24,525 nt of DNA, taken from the IMG/VR virus record IMGVR_UViG_3300032093_000800, positions 1 to 24,525 of that record; one strand, written 5' to 3'. Of the stretch, positions 10,001-16,433 are shown piece after piece. Numbering within the stretch: position 1 is the first letter of the stretch; every line of letters starts with the position of its first letter. The position numbers and the translations under genes are program-made. Source of the stretch: a virus. Below the pieces are notes generated by a model. It was given only the letters and a program-made list of their open reading frames with translations, had not been told where the DNA came from and made no database searches.

Positions 10001-11141
10001 CGAGAACGCCAAGGCTCTCCGCAAGCAGGTGCCCCAGTTGGACAGCCTTCTGTCAATGGCCCGCGCTGGCAAGTTGCCGTCCGAGACTGTGCGGGAACTG
10101 GAGTACCACTTCGGCGTGGGTGCCGAGGCTGTGTCCGAGCGGATGATCAACCGCTTCGATGACGATGCCGCCAGCAACCAGTTGGCTGGTGGCCGCGTCG
10201 AGACAGCCATGCGGAACATCGGGCGTGTGACTTCGTGGATTGGATTCTCCCGCCCGATCAACCTGTTCAACCAGCGAATGGCCGCCCTGACCGCCATGCA
10301 GCGGATCGGGGATGCGATCCTTGACGGAAAGACTCCGACCGCCATCTTCGAGCGGATGGGGTTGGGCGACAAGGCCGACCGCGTGGCCGATCAGATTCGC
10401 ACGCACGGCAAGCTCAAGTCCAACAACGCCATCGAGCATCTGGGTCTGGACAAGTGGGACGACTACGAGGCGTATGCCGCGTTCCAGTCCGCGTTCGACC
10501 GGATGCGGCGCGAGGTCAACCAAGAGAACGACTTCGGCAACAGCACGCTCTGGATGCAGACGCCTATCGGCAAGACGATCATGCAGTTCCGCACGTTCGC
10601 CAACGTCGCGTACCAGAAGGCCACACTCCGGGGTGCCCAGCGGTTTATGAACGGCGAAGGCTGGGAGCAGGCGGGCACGATGCTGGTGAACTCCATCGGT
10701 GGTCTGCTCGGCTACGTCGCCCTCACTTACGTGAACTCCCTTGGCCGTGAGGACCGGGATGAGTTCTTGCAGGATCGTCTGTCCGCCAAGTCCCTTGCCA
10801 CGGCCATGTTCGCCCGCTCGCAGTGGTCGAGCCTGTTCCCGCTGGCGGCGGACACCGTTGGCTTCCACGTCTGGGGCCAGCAGCCGTTCGCACCCGCCCG
10901 CAACAGCGGCTTGCAGGGACACATCCTGTTCGGCAACCCGACCCTCTCGCTTGTGACCGGCGCGTCCAACGCCGTTCGCGGTGCGGTCGCCCCCAGCCTC
11001 AGCCCGGAGTATTCGTTCAGCCGCGAGGACTTGCAGGCGATCCGCAGCGTGACCCCCTTCCAGAACGCGGTGGGCCTGTCCTACTTCTGGAACACGCTCC
11101 GCGAGGACTTGCCCGCCCGGAGTCTGGAGCCCCAGCGGTGA
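7008..11141 (+). CDS. large internal virion protein (T7 gp16-like)
   Basis: At 1377 residues this is the largest gene and close to T7 gp16 (1318). The N-terminal region contains several hydrophobic Ala/Gly/Val stretches (about residues 125-145 and 205-270), which suits a protein that inserts into a membrane to form the ejection channel. A proline run (STPPPPPAND, about 525) looks like a flexible linker. The C-terminal third includes a recognisable structural-protein pattern with WMQTPIGKTIMQFRTF and the following VAYQK. In T7 the N-terminus of gp16 is a lytic transglycosylase; I see no catalytic Glu-Ser signature of that family here, so wall cleavage may be absent or done by another fold. It starts at ATGA overlap 7008 and its TGA is embedded in the GTG of the next gene. 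Confidence 0.82.
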   Translation: MSDPFLPRTRIAPQFGGPGAATVIPEETPETSIFNFRISDWWQTTSANAASSMLSRMFVEDDNQPVPWKTDEEFFKYAEGVPPEAFESLRQAPSKREADYWRNEFIQTRESKERMMSAGFAGEMLNSGLSFIDPVNVVALAVPLGRAATAMRSLTRAGRLSLLLREGAIGGTVNLAAESLRAAYDPTLDNSALATAFASGAAAGITGPLGQNLSRGGRFALTGGGQFAAVGGVGVASGQSVGDAASAAAMAMIVGGSLAALPPTVRSQIEARLSEVPLVVAGDDARAAGLPLTPEGEQRTTFKPGKVEQFDNFVEARLSRVANAVLDTNETQTFTLGPDLSRVVVNRVRRAFPNTERQVAGLAEIDIPNATMRAGKDALLSGTFPLGDLRYVPEDFQVRVGEDNGKVVIEFGDRWANSTPEKRAEEIDLLYGRTAAADLILKRAAEGATEVSARDLYLGMGLNSIFDARTVLTNLIRSVDENILIRNVLDDTPGNVLIDPADMNIPPALDPTQPTLFDAYSDSTPPPPPANDGPAVAVGATTPGQTISTVDRAVEPGDFVATEMRAAAPARPLNAPRWDFAYQVGTSLVDDVRELGTMLFSDSLVRADGTVNMSSAADSWVRQNVQKREIAHARSMDEAFNDWSQQQAATGRGRVDLMFRGRREFNQEVAKAARRQPGQYTQNPAINKAADAVRRELSELLNLQQRHLVAGMESVNPNDNYVHRVYNLTRTMEAINRHGMDNVVQLFRQAMERHMAANRLKPNAFPPIDPKILDAAAAGMVERMVAGKLGFESVGGVVQMPSDMSGVLAQILRSKGVPEDTITATLARMVDQESEAGRIDSARSRVALDETTEIVTPAGRLSIEDILENDVDVLMTVYRRKAIGASATSEIFRSFRAKGYAEVNTFDGLLGRIRSEAQKKALQPGADMLAISRDLEANIDRLTVGYRHVMGEVLFPPSTKLRGRVDDVLALARQASYGVVMNVNGFAQIADTFKFLAPENAKALRKQVPQLDSLLSMARAGKLPSETVRELEYHFGVGAEAVSERMINRFDDDAASNQLAGGRVETAMRNIGRVTSWIGFSRPINLFNQRMAALTAMQRIGDAILDGKTPTAIFERMGLGDKADRVADQIRTHGKLKSNNAIEHLGLDKWDDYEAYAAFQSAFDRMRREVNQENDFGNSTLWMQTPIGKTIMQFRTFANVAYQKATLRGAQRFMNGEGWEQAGTMLVNSIGGLLGYVALTYVNSLGREDRDEFLQDRLSAKSLATAMFARSQWSSLFPLAADTVGFHVWGQQPFAPARNSGLQGHILFGNPTLSLVTGASNAVRGAVAPSLSPEYSFSREDLQAIRSVTPFQNAVGLSYFWNTLREDLPARSLEPQR

Positions 11142-11404
11142 CACGCCTCCCCCGGCAGGCCAGCACCGACCCGCTGTTCGCGGCGTTCACTCAGGCGGTC
11201 GAGCGCAAACTGAACGAACTGACTGATCGCATAGCACGGCTTGAAGCAGCGATGCCAGTGAGCGGCGGCACGCTTCCCGACATTACTGGACCCAGCGTTT
11301 TGGGCCTCGAAAGCGGAACTGGGCAACCAACCTCGATCACGCTTGGCCCCGGGTTCTCCATCGTTGACGGAGAATTGAGATATGAAGCCCCAGTGACCCC
11401 ATGA
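11138..11404 (+). CDS. small fibre-tip-like protein in the T7 gene 17 position
   Basis: The start is GTG 11138, which overlaps the preceding stop (GTGA); a much longer open frame upstream is only a shadow of the large virion gene. The 88-residue product has a short coiled coil (FTQAVERKLNELTDRIARLEAA), then a Gly/Ser/Thr-rich beta segment (SVLGLESGTGQP, then GPGFSIVDGELRY). That layout resembles the last residues of trimeric phage tail fibres, where a coiled coil leads to a small beta tip. Its place between the gp16-like gene and terminase is that of the T7 fibre gene, yet it is far shorter than a full fibre. It may be a tail tip, an adaptor for a fibre encoded elsewhere, or a remnant. Confidence 0.6.
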   Translation: MTRLPRQASTDPLFAAFTQAVERKLNELTDRIARLEAAMPVSGGTLPDITGPSVLGLESGTGQPTSITLGPGFSIVDGELRYEAPVTP

Positions 11405-12192
11405 CAACCCCACTTCGCTGGCTCATCGTCTCTGACCTTCACGCCGGTTCGGTCGTCTCTCCAGTCCCCAAGGGCTTCGAGACTTCCGAGGGCGTGCGGG
11501 TGTCACCCAACCGCGTGCAATCGTGGATGAACGCCCAATGGGCTGACATGCTCAAGTGGGCGAAGTCCCTTGGCCCGTTCGGCATCATCCTCAACGGCGA
11601 CCTCATCGAGGGGTACCACCACCGCACGACGCAGGTGTGGTCGGTCGAAACCTCCGACCACATCCGCGCCGCCGTGCAGATGCTTCAACCCCTGTGCGAG
11701 TACGCCCAGACGGTGTACGTCGTCGAGGGGACGGAGTGTCACACCGGCAAGTCTGAACTCGGCATCGGAGCCATGCTCGGTGCCGACATCCCCCCGCCGG
11801 GCGGGTGGGGATCGTCCGCCTCGCGGATGCTTCTCGACATCCACGGCGACCGGGTTGTCGTCACGCACCACATGCCAACGTCGAAGCGACCGTGGACCCG
11901 CGCGTCCGCCTTGGGGCTGGAACTGATCGACCACGTTGTCAACGCCGCCGACGCTGGCGAGAAGTCCCCCCGCGTGGTGTGCATGGGGCACCGCCACACG
12001 CCCGGCTTCTACTCGGACGGCGACCGCCTCGCCGTTGTCACGCCCGCATGGCAGGGGCTGACAAGGTACGGCCACAAGGTCGTCCCCGCCGCCCGACTCG
12101 TTGTCGGCGCGATGCTGCTCGATTGGACACACGCAACGAAGGGCCAGTGCCCGGGGGTGACACCGTGGCTCCGTCGTCCCCCGGCTGGTTGA
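11401..12192 (+). CDS. calcineurin-like metallophosphoesterase
   Basis: This 263-residue protein carries the ordered metal-binding motifs of the family: D-x-H (SDLHAG, Asp12 and His14), G-D (LNGDLIEG, Asp67), a variant of the GNH(D/E) motif (GTECH, residues 100-104), His156-His157 (VVVTHHMP) and G-H-x-H (CMGHRHTPG, 196-199). The Asn of GNH is replaced, with Glu-Cys-His instead, which may alter activity. Members hydrolyse phosphomono- or diesters, including DNA ends and cyclic nucleotides; the substrate cannot be told here. The ATG overlaps the upstream stop (ATGA), so it is expressed with virion genes, and could be packaged or act late in DNA processing before the terminase. Confidence 0.82.
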   Translation: MTTPLRWLIVSDLHAGSVVSPVPKGFETSEGVRVSPNRVQSWMNAQWADMLKWAKSLGPFGIILNGDLIEGYHHRTTQVWSVETSDHIRAAVQMLQPLCEYAQTVYVVEGTECHTGKSELGIGAMLGADIPPPGGWGSSASRMLLDIHGDRVVVTHHMPTSKRPWTRASALGLELIDHVVNAADAGEKSPRVVCMGHRHTPGFYSDGDRLAVVTPAWQGLTRYGHKVVPAARLVVGAMLLDWTHATKGQCPGVTPWLRRPPAG

Positions 12193-12216
12193 TCCTCCCA
12201 CCTTGGATATTTCCTG

Positions 12217-12510
12217 ATGGCTACGACCCGGACGAAGACCTTGAAGTCGAACGGCCCGACCGAATCCGAACTCATCGAAGAGGCGATCCGGCTGGGCAAG
12301 ACCGCCCGCAACATCGGGGAGGAGGTGACGAACCTTCTCCGGCACGGCAAGCCCGTGAGCGTCATTGAAGTGGCCCGCCAGTTGGGCCAGAACAAACGCA
12401 CCGTGGCCCTCTCATGCGAACCGCTGATCGACTGCGGTGTACTTGAGTGTGGCTTTGTGAAGTTGAATGGCCGCCGGTGCAAGTGGGTTCGACTGGCGAA
12501 GCACGGCTAG
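12217..12510 (+). CDS. winged-helix DNA-binding protein
   Basis: The 97-residue product has a helical N-terminal half, then a helix-turn-helix-like stretch SVIEVARQLGQNKRTVALSC (about 50-69), then DCGVLECGFVKLNGRRCKWV, which reads as recognition helix end plus beta wing. It is basic overall. It sits 24 bases after the phosphoesterase and before a strong terminator, ahead of the small terminase. It could be a late regulator, or bind packaging sites. I see no convincing Shine-Dalgarno sequence before ATG 12217. The fold call is pattern-based. Confidence 0.6.
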   Translation: MATTRTKTLKSNGPTESELIEEAIRLGKTARNIGEEVTNLLRHGKPVSVIEVARQLGQNKRTVALSCEPLIDCGVLECGFVKLNGRRCKWVRLAKHG

Positions 12511-12557
12511 AATGTACCGCCGAAAGGCGCACCCTGATCGGGCAACCGAACGCGCTG

Positions 12558-12615
12558 CCGCCCCGTTCCACCATGAGTCCTTCGGGACTTGTGGTGGCGG
12601 GGCGGTGGTGTTTTT
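12558..12615 (+). terminator. long hairpin with UUCG loop and T tract before small terminase
   Basis: A 21-pair stem (12558-12605) closes on the tetraloop TTCG (12581-12584) flanked by C and G, the very stable C(UUCG)G form. From the base: CCGCCCCG pairs with CGGGGCGG, then a TT bulge, CCACCA pairs with TGGTGG, then two G-T pairs and AGTCC pairs with GGACT. Five T (12611-12615) follow after a short spacer, and the next gene's GGAG (12616-12619) comes immediately. It could be a factor-independent terminator, partial attenuator or RNase processing site between the winged-helix gene and terminase. Confidence 0.65.
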
Positions 12616-12625
12616 GGAGTTCACC

Positions 12626-12964
12626 ATGTCACCATCTGATGTTCAGAAGGCTATCGCCGAGGCGACCGACCGCACCCTCGCCGAATGGCTCGAAGTCGGC
12701 GTGCAGCGAACCGGCCCGGACGGGATGCCGCTTGTCGATGACGACGGCCAGCCCCTCATGCGGAAGGTCAACGCCTCCGAGATGAACGCGATCCTCAAGC
12801 GGCTCGCCCAGTTGGGCCTTACCGCGTCCGCGTCCTCCGCACCGGCCAGCCCCGCCGGACAACTCATCGCCGCCATGCAGGCCGCCACCGGCCAGCCTGT
12901 CGTCCCCATCAAGCCCCTCTCACTCGTCACCCCAGCCGAAGACCTCGACGACGAAGCCGCATGA
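12626..12964 (+). CDS. small terminase subunit (T7 gp18-like DNA maturase A)
   Basis: The 112-residue protein has the recognisable short motif VNASEMNAILKRLAQLGL (about 49-66), comparable to the V-(T/S)-A-S-(D/E)-L-N segment of podovirus small terminases, followed by a Pro/Ala-rich linker and a C-terminal acidic end (EDLDDEAA). It should recognise phage DNA and hand it to the large terminase. The start ATG 12626 has GGAG seven bases upstream. Its stop overlaps the large terminase start (ATGA). Small terminases vary greatly, so the call rests on this motif plus position. Confidence 0.78.
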   Translation: MSPSDVQKAIAEATDRTLAEWLEVGVQRTGPDGMPLVDDDGQPLMRKVNASEMNAILKRLAQLGLTASASSAPASPAGQLIAAMQAATGQPVVPIKPLSLVTPAEDLDDEAA

Positions 12965-14793
12965 CCACCATCATCGACCGGGCAGCCCAAGCCGAGTTCT
13001 TCGCTCGGCTCCACAACGAACTGCCCTTCTTCCTCAACGCGATCTGGACCGACCGCGGGCTCGACAAACACCATCCCCTCTCCGAGATCGAACACGACAT
13101 GGTCCTCTACGGGGCCGGTCTGCTCATCCCCTCCCGTCGCCGGGGCATCCTCGCCCCCCGTGGTGCGGGCAAGACCCACCTCGTCACCGCCGTCCTCTCC
13201 GCCTTCCGGCTCCGCCGCGACCCCGACCGCAAGATTCTGATCCCCTCCAAGTCCGAAGGTGAGGCCAAGAAGACCCTCGCCCTCATCCGCGAGTGGCTGG
13301 ACGCGGTGTGGTTCCTGCAAGACCTGGCCCCGCGCAAGTCTCAACGGGACGCCGCCACCTACTTCGACGTGGGAACGTGCAAGCCCGCCCGGCAGGAGTC
13401 CGTCAAGGCGATGGGCATCGGCGGCCAGCTTGAAGGCAACCGCGCCCACAGCATCTTCCCGGACGACGTGGAAACCAAGTCCAACACCAAGACCGTCGAA
13501 GCACGCGAAGAACTCGCCCGCCTCACCCGCGAGTTCAAGAACATCCTCTACCCGCACCGTGCCCACGCGACCGGCGGACCCATCGACCCCGTCGAGATCG
13601 TCTACGTCGGCACCGTCAAGCACGAAGAATCCATCTACCCGAAGCTCGAACGACGCGGATACCGCTTCCGCACCTACCCCATCGCCATCCCCGAAACCGA
13701 CCAAGAGTTCATCGGCCTCTCCCCTATCGTCGAAGCCCGGATGCTCCAAGGGGTCCGCGACGGTGCAACCGCTCCCGCCAACTGCCGAGCCAACGCGCCC
13801 GTCTTCCCCGCCCGCTTTCCCGAGGAGGAAATCCTCGAACGGCGTGCCGAAGGCGAAACCGACTTCTTGATGGAGTCCATGTGCGTCGTCAACCTCGCCT
13901 CCAAGCGACGGTACCCGCTCCGCCTCGCCGACCTGATCGTCTGGGCCATGCCCCCCACCCAAGGGCCAACCAGCATCTCCTGGGGCCACCGTGACCCCAC
14001 CAACCAATCCACCGCCCTCACCGACCTCGAATCCCTTGGGTTCGGCACCGACCGCTGCTACGGACCCATCGCCTTCTCCCCCACCTTCACCCCCTACGCC
14101 CGCACCATCGCATTCCTGGACCCCGCAGGCACCGGCACCGACGAGATGGCACTCGCCCTCGCCTCATCCCTCAACGGTGCCATCTTCGTTCACACCGTCC
14201 TCGGCCTCCCCGGTGGCATGTCCCAACTCAACCTCGACACCATCGCCTCCACCCTCCGGTCCTACAACGCACGCGAACTCCACTACGAAACCAACATCGA
14301 CGCCTTCGGTGTCCTCCGCTCCGCCCTGGAAGCCGCTGTCGCCCGTCACAAGATCGAACCCGCCAACACCCCCAATGACCCCTTCGCCGGGCTCGGTTGG
14401 TCCGCAGCCGTCATCCCCGCCCGTGCCACCGGCCAGAAGGAAGCCCGCATCCTCCGCGTCCTCGAACCCCTCTTTGCCCACCACCGACTCGTCATCCACC
14501 CCGACGCCCTCCGACCCCACCCCACCCGCCCCCGCGATTACGAACTCCAACACCAACTCGCCGCCCTCACCCACCAACGCGGCTGCCTCAACCACGATGA
14601 CCGCATCGACGCCCTCGCCGGTGTCACCGCCCGCCTCACCGACCTCGCCCTCTCCACCCCAGACCCCGACGCCCTCGAACGCGCCCGCCTCGCCAAACTC
14701 GCCGCTGTCGTCTTCACCGAAGACCATCAACAACACCAACCCGCGCCCCGCTGGTCCACCTCCTCCCGCTACAACCCGCCCGCTTACCGATGA
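12961..14793 (+). CDS. large terminase subunit (T7 gp19-like DNA maturase B)
   Basis: The 610-residue ATPase-nuclease drives packaging. Walker A is APRGAGKTH (residues 65-73, Lys71), Walker B is HSIFPDDVE (Asp168, Asp169, catalytic Glu171). The nuclease domain shows an acidic metal ligand in FLDPAGTGTDEMA (Asp387) and a second cluster in HDDRIDALAG (Asp546, Asp547, Asp550). Length is close to T7 gp19 (586). Codons in the 3' half end overwhelmingly in C (ctc, gcc, acc, ccc), unlike the G-ending codons in tail genes, so base composition or strand skew changes along this gene. It is the last gene before a long gene-free stretch, as in T7, where the genome terminus follows. Confidence 0.93.
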   Translation: MTTIIDRAAQAEFFARLHNELPFFLNAIWTDRGLDKHHPLSEIEHDMVLYGAGLLIPSRRRGILAPRGAGKTHLVTAVLSAFRLRRDPDRKILIPSKSEGEAKKTLALIREWLDAVWFLQDLAPRKSQRDAATYFDVGTCKPARQESVKAMGIGGQLEGNRAHSIFPDDVETKSNTKTVEAREELARLTREFKNILYPHRAHATGGPIDPVEIVYVGTVKHEESIYPKLERRGYRFRTYPIAIPETDQEFIGLSPIVEARMLQGVRDGATAPANCRANAPVFPARFPEEEILERRAEGETDFLMESMCVVNLASKRRYPLRLADLIVWAMPPTQGPTSISWGHRDPTNQSTALTDLESLGFGTDRCYGPIAFSPTFTPYARTIAFLDPAGTGTDEMALALASSLNGAIFVHTVLGLPGGMSQLNLDTIASTLRSYNARELHYETNIDAFGVLRSALEAAVARHKIEPANTPNDPFAGLGWSAAVIPARATGQKEARILRVLEPLFAHHRLVIHPDALRPHPTRPRDYELQHQLAALTHQRGCLNHDDRIDALAGVTARLTDLALSTPDPDALERARLAKLAAVVFTEDHQQHQPAPRWSTSSRYNPPAYR

Positions 14794-15007
14794 ACCCCTT
14801 GTCGTTCAAGTAGTAATTTTGTGAGGGGGTCAATCGATACATCAACAGCGGGCCGTTCCCCCCCTCGGGGGGCCTCGCACGCACGCGGAGGATGATCGCG
14901 CACGCATGCACGCGGAGGAAGAACACGCGCGCACGTGTAAGGAACTACGTCATCGGCTACCGTATCCGATGCTAACCCTCGCAACCATCGACACTTACGC
15001 TTGGTTG

Positions 15008-15026
15008 TTGGGCATGGCTTGGGCAA
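15008..15026 (-). promoter_or_regulatory. paired TTGCCCAA box (minus strand)
   Basis: On the minus strand this reads TTGCCCAA, three bases, then ATGCCCAA: two direct repeats 11 bases apart. The same arrangement flanks the attP core at 19763 and 20000. The spacing of one helical turn suggests two subunits of the same protein bound on one face. Its presence 4.7 kb from attP makes a purely integrase-arm role less certain. Confidence 0.45.
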
Positions 15027-15523
15027 CCCGGCATCACTGCACGTTGCTATTCGTACACATACGCGCGCGTGTACGTGTACTGGATGACTCCACCCGGTTC
15101 GTGCGGTCGGTTGCGGGAGGGCCGATCACCGACCCTCAACACCTACACACCCACACCACACGAGCGAACCGAAGCGGTAGACGCCGCGCCGATTGATCGT
15201 ATCGGCTCGCTGGTGTCGATCAGCACGATGGGCGGCTCACCGCCCCAACCGACGATCCGCGACGATCCTGGGCGGTTGTAGGGCGGTTGCGGGTCTACCT
15301 TTTTCGCGCGGTGTCGGGAGGATGACAACGACCAACGGACGCGGACCAACTCGAGCGGAGCGGGTCAAGCGGGTATTTTTGCGGGGGCTGTTCTGTTCGG
15401 GTACGTTCACGCGCTGCGGCAACCGATTGGGCTGTGCAACCTCGTCAACGTAAAAGCATGATTCTACCGGGGCAAATCAGCGATTTCAACCCGATACCTA
15501 CACTGACGGATCATACACGCGGC

Positions 15524-15563
15524 CCACCGAATCGCCCTCGAATCTTAGCGCGGCGTTCGGTGG
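15524..15563. repeat. inverted repeat upstream of early promoter
   Basis: CCACCGAA (15524-15531) pairs with TTCGGTGG (15556-15563), and inside it CGCC (15533-15536) pairs with GGCG (15552-15555), leaving a loop of about 15 bases. It could form an RNA stem if transcribed or act as a protein site upstream of the promoter. No T tract follows. Confidence 0.45.
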
Positions 15564-15603
15564 TTTGGAGGGTGGAATCCGCACCACTAGACTGTGCTAG
15601 ACC

Positions 15604-15631
15604 TTGACAGGAATCCGATAGAGTGTACGCT
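15604..15631 (+). promoter_or_regulatory. sigma70-like promoter of the early operon
   Basis: A perfect -35 (TTGACA, 15604-15609), a 16-base spacer and a weak -10 (TACGCT, 15626-15631) stand 60 bases before the first small gene. The predicted start near 15638 falls exactly at a strong hairpin. CTAG-N6-CTAG ends three bases before the -35 and could be an operator. A host-type promoter at the left edge of the early genes fits T7-like transcription order. Confidence 0.65.
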
Positions 15632-15637
15632 ATTGGG

Positions 15638-15690
15638 GTCGGCGGGAATGTCCCGGCCGACAACGCAACCCTGACAGTGGAGATTCAACC
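15638..15690 (+). promoter_or_regulatory. leader of first early gene: 5' hairpin plus GTGGAG box
   Basis: GTCGGCGGGA (15638-15647) pairs with TCCCGGCCGAC (15651-15661) with one bulged base and a three-base loop. CCCTGACAGTGGAG follows at 15669-15682, eight bases before GTG 15691. The same GTGGAG box occurs before all six genes of this operon. If transcription starts near 15638 the hairpin forms the extreme 5' end of the mRNA and may protect it. Confidence 0.6.
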
Positions 15691-16056
15691 GTGACCGCAA
15701 CCCGCAAGCCCCGCAAGCCCGCCGCCGCCCCTCGCCTGTTCGCTGTCAAGATGCAAAGCCCGCACGCTGGACTGGCTCGCCGTTGGGTCAACATCGACAA
15801 CCCGTATGACCTGGCGGACTTCCCCAACCTCTGCGCCAACCTGGCGGACGATGCCAAGCGGCTTGCATCGGATGGTACTTTCCGCACGCCCCTGGTTCTG
15901 TCCGAGTTCGGCAAGCCGGGCGTGTTCGTGTCCCTGGAAGAGACTCACGAAACCACCCAAGTCGGCCGGCTCTGCCTCTCTCGGACTGTGGAGCAGTGGC
16001 GTGCGGACCTGCGCCGGATGCTGGAGAATACCAGCGGACTCTACGCCAAGGGCTAA
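15691..16056 (+). CDS. unknown 121-aa early protein
   Basis: The GTG start lies eight bases after the GTGGAG box. The N-terminus is basic (ATRKPRKPAAAPR) followed by a compact domain ending DLRRMLENTSGLYAKG. A recognisable stretch is HAGLARRWVNIDNPYDLADFP. There is no signal peptide, membrane span or Cys pair. I do not recognise the family. It is the first gene after the early promoter, a position often used for proteins that act on the host immediately after infection, but function is unknown. Confidence 0.75.
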   Translation: MTATRKPRKPAAAPRLFAVKMQSPHAGLARRWVNIDNPYDLADFPNLCANLADDAKRLASDGTFRTPLVLSEFGKPGVFVSLEETHETTQVGRLCLSRTVEQWRADLRRMLENTSGLYAKG

Positions 16057-16155
16057 CCCAACCCGCCCCACCCGGCGAACCCCAACGGGCTCGCCTGGTA
16101 TTCCCTCGGCCGAACGTCGGCCGGGTTCCGTGTCCCTGACAGTGGAGTATCGACC
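16057..16155 (+). promoter_or_regulatory. intergenic leader 2: hairpin plus GTGGAG box
   Basis: CGGCCGA (16107-16113), loop ACG, TCGGCCG (16117-16123) form a 7-pair stem. CCCTGACAGTGGAG follows at 16134-16147, eight bases before GTG 16156. The last 50 bases are almost identical to those of the next intergenic region, and the parts after both stop codons are also alike (CCCACCCGGCG), so the roughly 95-base spacer appears duplicated. Confidence 0.65.
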
Positions 16156-16341
16156 GTGACTTACTACGCCATTCGCACCGCCAAGGGATATCTGGCACGC
16201 CAAGGGGATACCTCGTGGTTCCAGTCCGAGCCGACCGGGTGGGCTTTGTTTCTGACCGAGGACTACGCCCAAATGCTGGCCGAAGAGGCTTGCAAGCCCA
16301 TCCACGCGGATTGGTCCATCTACCGAGTCTTTGTTCGCTAA
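16156..16341 (+). CDS. unknown 61-aa early protein
   Basis: GTG 16156 follows the conserved leader box. The 61-residue protein begins MTYYAIRTAKGYLARQGD and contains WFQSEPTGWALFLTEDYAQML, a mix of beta strands and a helix rich in aromatic residues; it ends IYRVFVR. Such short beta-rich proteins with a Y-I-(V/I)-R opening are common in phage early regions and usually have no known role. The duplicated flanking spacers support it being a real gene unit. Confidence 0.7.
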   Translation: MTYYAIRTAKGYLARQGDTSWFQSEPTGWALFLTEDYAQMLAEEACKPIHADWSIYRVFVR

Positions 16342-16433
16342 CCCACCCACCCGGCGCGCTCCACCGAGCTCGCCCGGTCTTCACCGTCCGAACGTCGGGC
16401 GGGTTCCGTGTCCCTGACAGTGGAGTATTGACC
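16342..16433 (+). promoter_or_regulatory. intergenic leader 3: hairpin plus GTGGAG box
   Basis: CGTCCGA (16385-16391), loop ACG, TCGGGCG (16395-16401) form a stem with one T-G pair where leader 2 has G-C, so pairing is kept while bases change. CCCTGACAGTGGAG is at 16412-16425, eight bases before GTG 16434. Confidence 0.65.

Larger units (their letters stand above)
14794..15603 (+). other. gene-free region after large terminase (candidate genome end / regulatory region)
   Basis: About 800 bases without a convincing gene; open frames here have poor composition and no ribosome sites. Visible content: a C6/G6 hairpin (14858-14872) with no T tract; a repeated ACGCGGAGGA (14881-14890, 14908-14917); a paired TTGGGCA box (15008-15026); a near palindrome of 28 bases centred near 15068 (GTACAC arms around CGCGCG); GACGATCC twice (15251, 15261) and GGCGGTTG twice, 11 bases apart (15271, 15282); a 12-pair inverted repeat with CCACCGAA and TTCGGTGG ends (15524-15563); and CTAG-N6-CTAG (15587-15600) just upstream of the promoter. 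In T7-like phages terminal repeats and early promoters lie here; that equivalence is inference. Confidence 0.6.

Noticed and set aside
14858-14872. Terminator of the large terminase gene (C6/G6 hairpin)
   Set aside because: Three-base loop and no T tract; it may be structural but does not support termination. A shorter CCCCTCGGGG lies at 24331.
14906-15453. Small open frames in the gene-free region (14906-15196, 15193-15453)
   Set aside because: No ribosome sites, Arg/His/Thr-rich products without structure, and they cross the inverted repeats and iterations.
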